Shown: positions 6,442 through 8,413 of the stretch, piece after piece
Numbering within the stretch: position 1 is the stretch's first letter
Layout of the letters: each line of letters starts with the position of its first letter
From: Eubacteriales bacterium
Lineage (GTDB): Bacteria; Bacillota; Clostridia; Peptostreptococcales; Anaerovoracaceae
Direction: 5' to 3'
NCBI GenBank assembly: GCA_028702415.1
Contig: JAQVOT010000047.1
Location: 1-8,413, forward strand
DNA length: 8,413 nt
Position numbers and translations under genes: made by a program
The notes under the pieces: model-generated
Told to the model about the DNA's origin: nothing
The model's input: only the letters and a program-made list of their open reading frames with translations
Databases searched by the model: none

Positions 6442-7281
6442 ATGCTTAATTACAAGAACACATTAGAAGAAATGGTGGACATTTTAATCAGCAATAAACA
6501 AAAGTACACTGAAGAGTTTCGAGAATTGCCTGAAGGCACTCTACAGTATGTTGAGGACAAACAAAGGACGCAATTTTATCGGGCAATATCAGATGGAAAA
6601 AGAAAAAAACGTATGGGAATCAATAAGCAGCCGGAACTGATCAACCAGCTGGCACGGAAGGAATTCCTGCGCCGCTTGCTGAAGGAAATGGATGCCAATA
6701 TCAATGCCTTACAATATGCCATCGGACATTACCGTGATATTGATCCGACGGCAATCATCAGGAGCATGACGCGGGCATATAGGCGGCTGCCCGGCGAACT
6801 GTTCTTCCGCCCCACCGAGGAATTATTCGCAAGCGAAGATGAATGTCTTAGGGCACGCCTCGAAAGCCATCAGGCTTGGGCAGAGCAGCCATATGAGAAA
6901 AACAGTTACCCCTTTGGCGAATACAGTCAGTATACAACCAGGGGTCTGCATGTAAGATCTAATAGAGAACTGATTATCGCAGAAATACTATATAAGTACA
7001 AAGTTCCATTTAGATACGACCAGGTTGTTCAGGTTGGAAGATATAAACTTTCACCGGACTTCAGCTTTGAAATGGCCGATAAACGTGAACTCTATATGGA
7101 ATATTGCGGCATGATGAATGATCTCGAATATGTATCCCGGTTTCGTGAAAAGCGTCGTAAATATGAGCAGGCAGAAATCTATGAATGGGACAACATGATC
7201 TACGCATTCTCTACCGGCTCTAAGGTCAACGCCGCAGAAATTGAAGCAATCATCAAAACGCGCATACTTCCGCGGCTGTGA
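6442..7281 (+). CDS. Putative PD-(D/E)XK-fold nuclease, uncharacterised accessory protein
   Basis: The function is unknown; a nuclease fold is inferred. The 279-residue protein has a basic, helix-rich N-terminal half (about 1-165, with KRKKR at 53-57) and no signal peptide or membrane segment. Its C-terminal half follows the PD-(D/E)XK pattern: E176 in RSNRELIIAEIL, a strand, then SPDF with D206, then YMEYCGMMND with E220, and later EKRRKYEQ (236-243). The usual E-x-K is E220-Y-C222 here, as in related uncharacterised proteins that carry W-E-H-x-G at this place, so the metal site may be altered or the lysine supplied from elsewhere. AGGGG at 6431-6435 lies 6 nt before the ATG. It has its own promoter and is preceded by a terminator. 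It sits alone between radC and nrdR beside a degenerate region, which suggests acquired DNA, possibly a defence or phage-related gene. The stop codon lies in a 24-bp direct repeat. Confidence 0.7.
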   Translation: MLNYKNTLEEMVDILISNKQKYTEEFRELPEGTLQYVEDKQRTQFYRAISDGKRKKRMGINKQPELINQLARKEFLRRLLKEMDANINALQYAIGHYRDIDPTAIIRSMTRAYRRLPGELFFRPTEELFASEDECLRARLESHQAWAEQPYEKNSYPFGEYSQYTTRGLHVRSNRELIIAEILYKYKVPFRYDQVVQVGRYKLSPDFSFEMADKRELYMEYCGMMNDLEYVSRFREKRRKYEQAEIYEWDNMIYAFSTGSKVNAAEIEAIIKTRILPRL

Positions 7282-7323
7282 CATTATGTTCGGCAAAGCC
7301 TGTGACATTGTGTTCGGCAAAGG
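7276..7323. repeat. 24-bp direct repeat across the stop codon of the nuclease-like gene
   Basis: Two adjacent copies, 7276-7299 and 7300-7323, begin CTGTGACATT(A/G)TGTTCGG and continue CAAAG. They differ at one internal position and at the last base. The TGA stop (7279-7281) is inside the first copy. Repeated blocks of about 20 bp near the ends are characteristic of IS21-family elements, so this may be an IS end remnant; a local duplication is equally possible. Confidence 0.85.
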
Positions 7324-7628
7324 GGCATTTGATTTCCTCGCACGATAGTAGATTTTCGGGTTTTGCAGGCAGATTCAGCTCCGAACCCCACCTCACCTAC
7401 ACCGAATATCTGGTCGGTGAAAATTTTGCGGCACAGGCTGGCTAATATTGCGCTTGGTCTTGCCCTAATCCACAAGATGTAATAAAATCTACGCAGAAAC
7501 AAATTCAATTGTGTTTAGTGCGAATTCCCTTGTGGTTTTTTCTGTTGCCCGGTGACCTACCTATGGTGTAGGATTCATCCTGGTATGTGCAGCATTATGA
7601 CCCATGGCCCGGTGATTTCGCGGGAAGC
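7324..7628. other. Gene-free region before nrdR, possibly degenerate mobile DNA
   Basis: No convincing gene is seen on either strand. The 74-codon minus-strand frame at 7284-7508 has no recognisable family, and its last residues only translate the direct repeat. GCCCGGTGA occurs twice (7546-7554 and 7609-7617). A short inverted repeat CCTAC/GTAGG lies at about 7557-7573. A promoter for nrdR must lie here if nrdR is not read from upstream; TTGCCC at 7545-7550 with TAGGAT 18 nt further on is the best but weak candidate. No NrdR box pair was recognised. Confidence 0.4.
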
Positions 7629-7640
7629 AGGAGGAAAATA

Positions 7641-8111
7641 ATGAGATGTCCTTTTTGTGAAAATGAAGACAGTAAAGTAATTGACTCAAGGCACACTGAA
7701 GATGGCAAAGCCATAAGAAGAAGACGTGAATGCGAACATTGTAGCAGAAGATTTACCACCTATGAGAAGGTCGAAGAAATGATTCTCATGGTTATCAAGA
7801 AAGATGGCAGCCGTCAGGCTTTCGATCGCAATAAGCTTCTGAACGGAATAATCCGCGCATGCGAGAAGCGCCCTGTTTCCATTGCAGATATGGAAAAAAT
7901 CGTTGATGATATTGAACGTAGCTTGAATAACATGATGGAGAAGGAAGTAGAAAGCAACTATATCGGCGAAATGGTGATGGATCGTCTGAAGAATCTGGAC
8001 GAAGTGGCTTATGTAAGATTCGCTTCGGTTTACAGGCAGTTTACTGACGTCAATACTTTCGTACAGGAAGTGGAGAGGCTTCTCACCACCAAGAAGGAAG
8101 AAACCCACTAA
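7641..8111 (+). CDS. nrdR: NrdR, transcriptional repressor of ribonucleotide reductase genes
   Basis: NrdR senses ATP and dATP and represses ribonucleotide reductase operons by binding NrdR boxes. The 156-residue protein has the usual family length of about 150-160. It begins with the zinc ribbon: C3-P-F-C6 and C31-E-H-C34, with the conserved [16 protein letters not shown] between them. The ATP-cone domain covers about 49-139 and includes [14 protein letters not shown] (53-66) and the C-terminal [11 protein letters not shown] (124-134). The start is the ATG at 7641, not the ATG at 7587 of the longer frame: AGGAGG at 7629-7634 lies 6 nt before it and the family begins MRCPFC. cmk follows 121 nt downstream with no clear terminator between them, so co-transcription is likely. 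Confidence 0.97.
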   Translation: MRCPFCENEDSKVIDSRHTEDGKAIRRRRECEHCSRRFTTYEKVEEMILMVIKKDGSRQAFDRNKLLNGIIRACEKRPVSIADMEKIVDDIERSLNNMMEKEVESNYIGEMVMDRLKNLDEVAYVRFASVYRQFTDVNTFVQEVERLLTTKKEETH

Positions 8112-8187
8112 AACAAAAAGAAAGAAGCCTAACTGATACGGGGGAGTACTTTCCTATGAGATGCACTTCTTCAAGATATCCTGTTTC

Positions 8188-8413
<226 letters not shown>

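Noticed and set aside
7284..7508. Minus-strand frame of 74 codons in the gap before nrdR
   Set aside because: It has no SD and no recognisable family, and its C-terminal residues only translate the 24-bp direct repeat.
7587..7640. N-terminal extension of NrdR from an ATG at 7587
   Set aside because: The family starts MRCPFC at the ATG at 7641, which has AGGAGG at 6 nt spacing; the extra 18 residues have no family support and no SD.
7500..7640. NrdR boxes for autoregulation upstream of nrdR
   Set aside because: No pair of ACACWATATWT-like sites was found in the upstream region.

Overview
The window looks like chromosome of a low-to-moderate GC, Gram-positive anaerobe, most likely a member of the Clostridia (Bacillota). 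The evidence is a membrane-anchored RNase Y, an NrdR repressor, a ThiI without a rhodanese domain sitting beside its own cysteine desulfurase, sigma-A type promoters and strong AGGAGG-type ribosome binding sites. The lineage is inferred from gene content only; no rRNA is present.

Left two thirds (1-6001), all on the minus strand, read from right to left: radC (JAMM-domain RadC protein), an orphan MinD-like ATPase, a good terminator, a near-consensus promoter, rny (RNase Y), a weak hairpin, a NifS/IscS-family cysteine desulfurase, and thiI running off the left edge. The desulfurase and ThiI form a functional pair: the first takes sulfur from cysteine as a persulfide, the second uses it for 4-thiouridine in tRNA and possibly for thiamine thiazole.

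Centre (6002-7640): a 440-bp divergent intergenic region with a sigma-A type promoter, a perfect 9-bp-arm palindrome and a rho-independent terminator that lies in front of the next gene rather than behind one. After it comes a plus-strand gene for a 279-residue protein with a PD-(D/E)XK nuclease-like C-terminal half, and then 359 bp without a convincing gene that begins with a 24-bp direct repeat and may be the worn end of a mobile element. This reads as a small accessory islet inserted between housekeeping genes.

Right end (7641-8413), plus strand: nrdR (repressor of ribonucleotide reductase genes) and the first 60 codons of cmk (CMP/dCMP kinase), both serving nucleotide supply.

The feature that runs through the whole window is short tandem duplication in the spaces between genes: 13 bp (about 5 copies), 24 bp (about 5-7), 10 bp (5), 24 bp (2) and 11 bp (2). 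Three of these arrays include the stop codon of the gene they follow, and one abuts a ribosome binding site. No rRNA, tRNA, CRISPR array or complete insertion sequence was seen.
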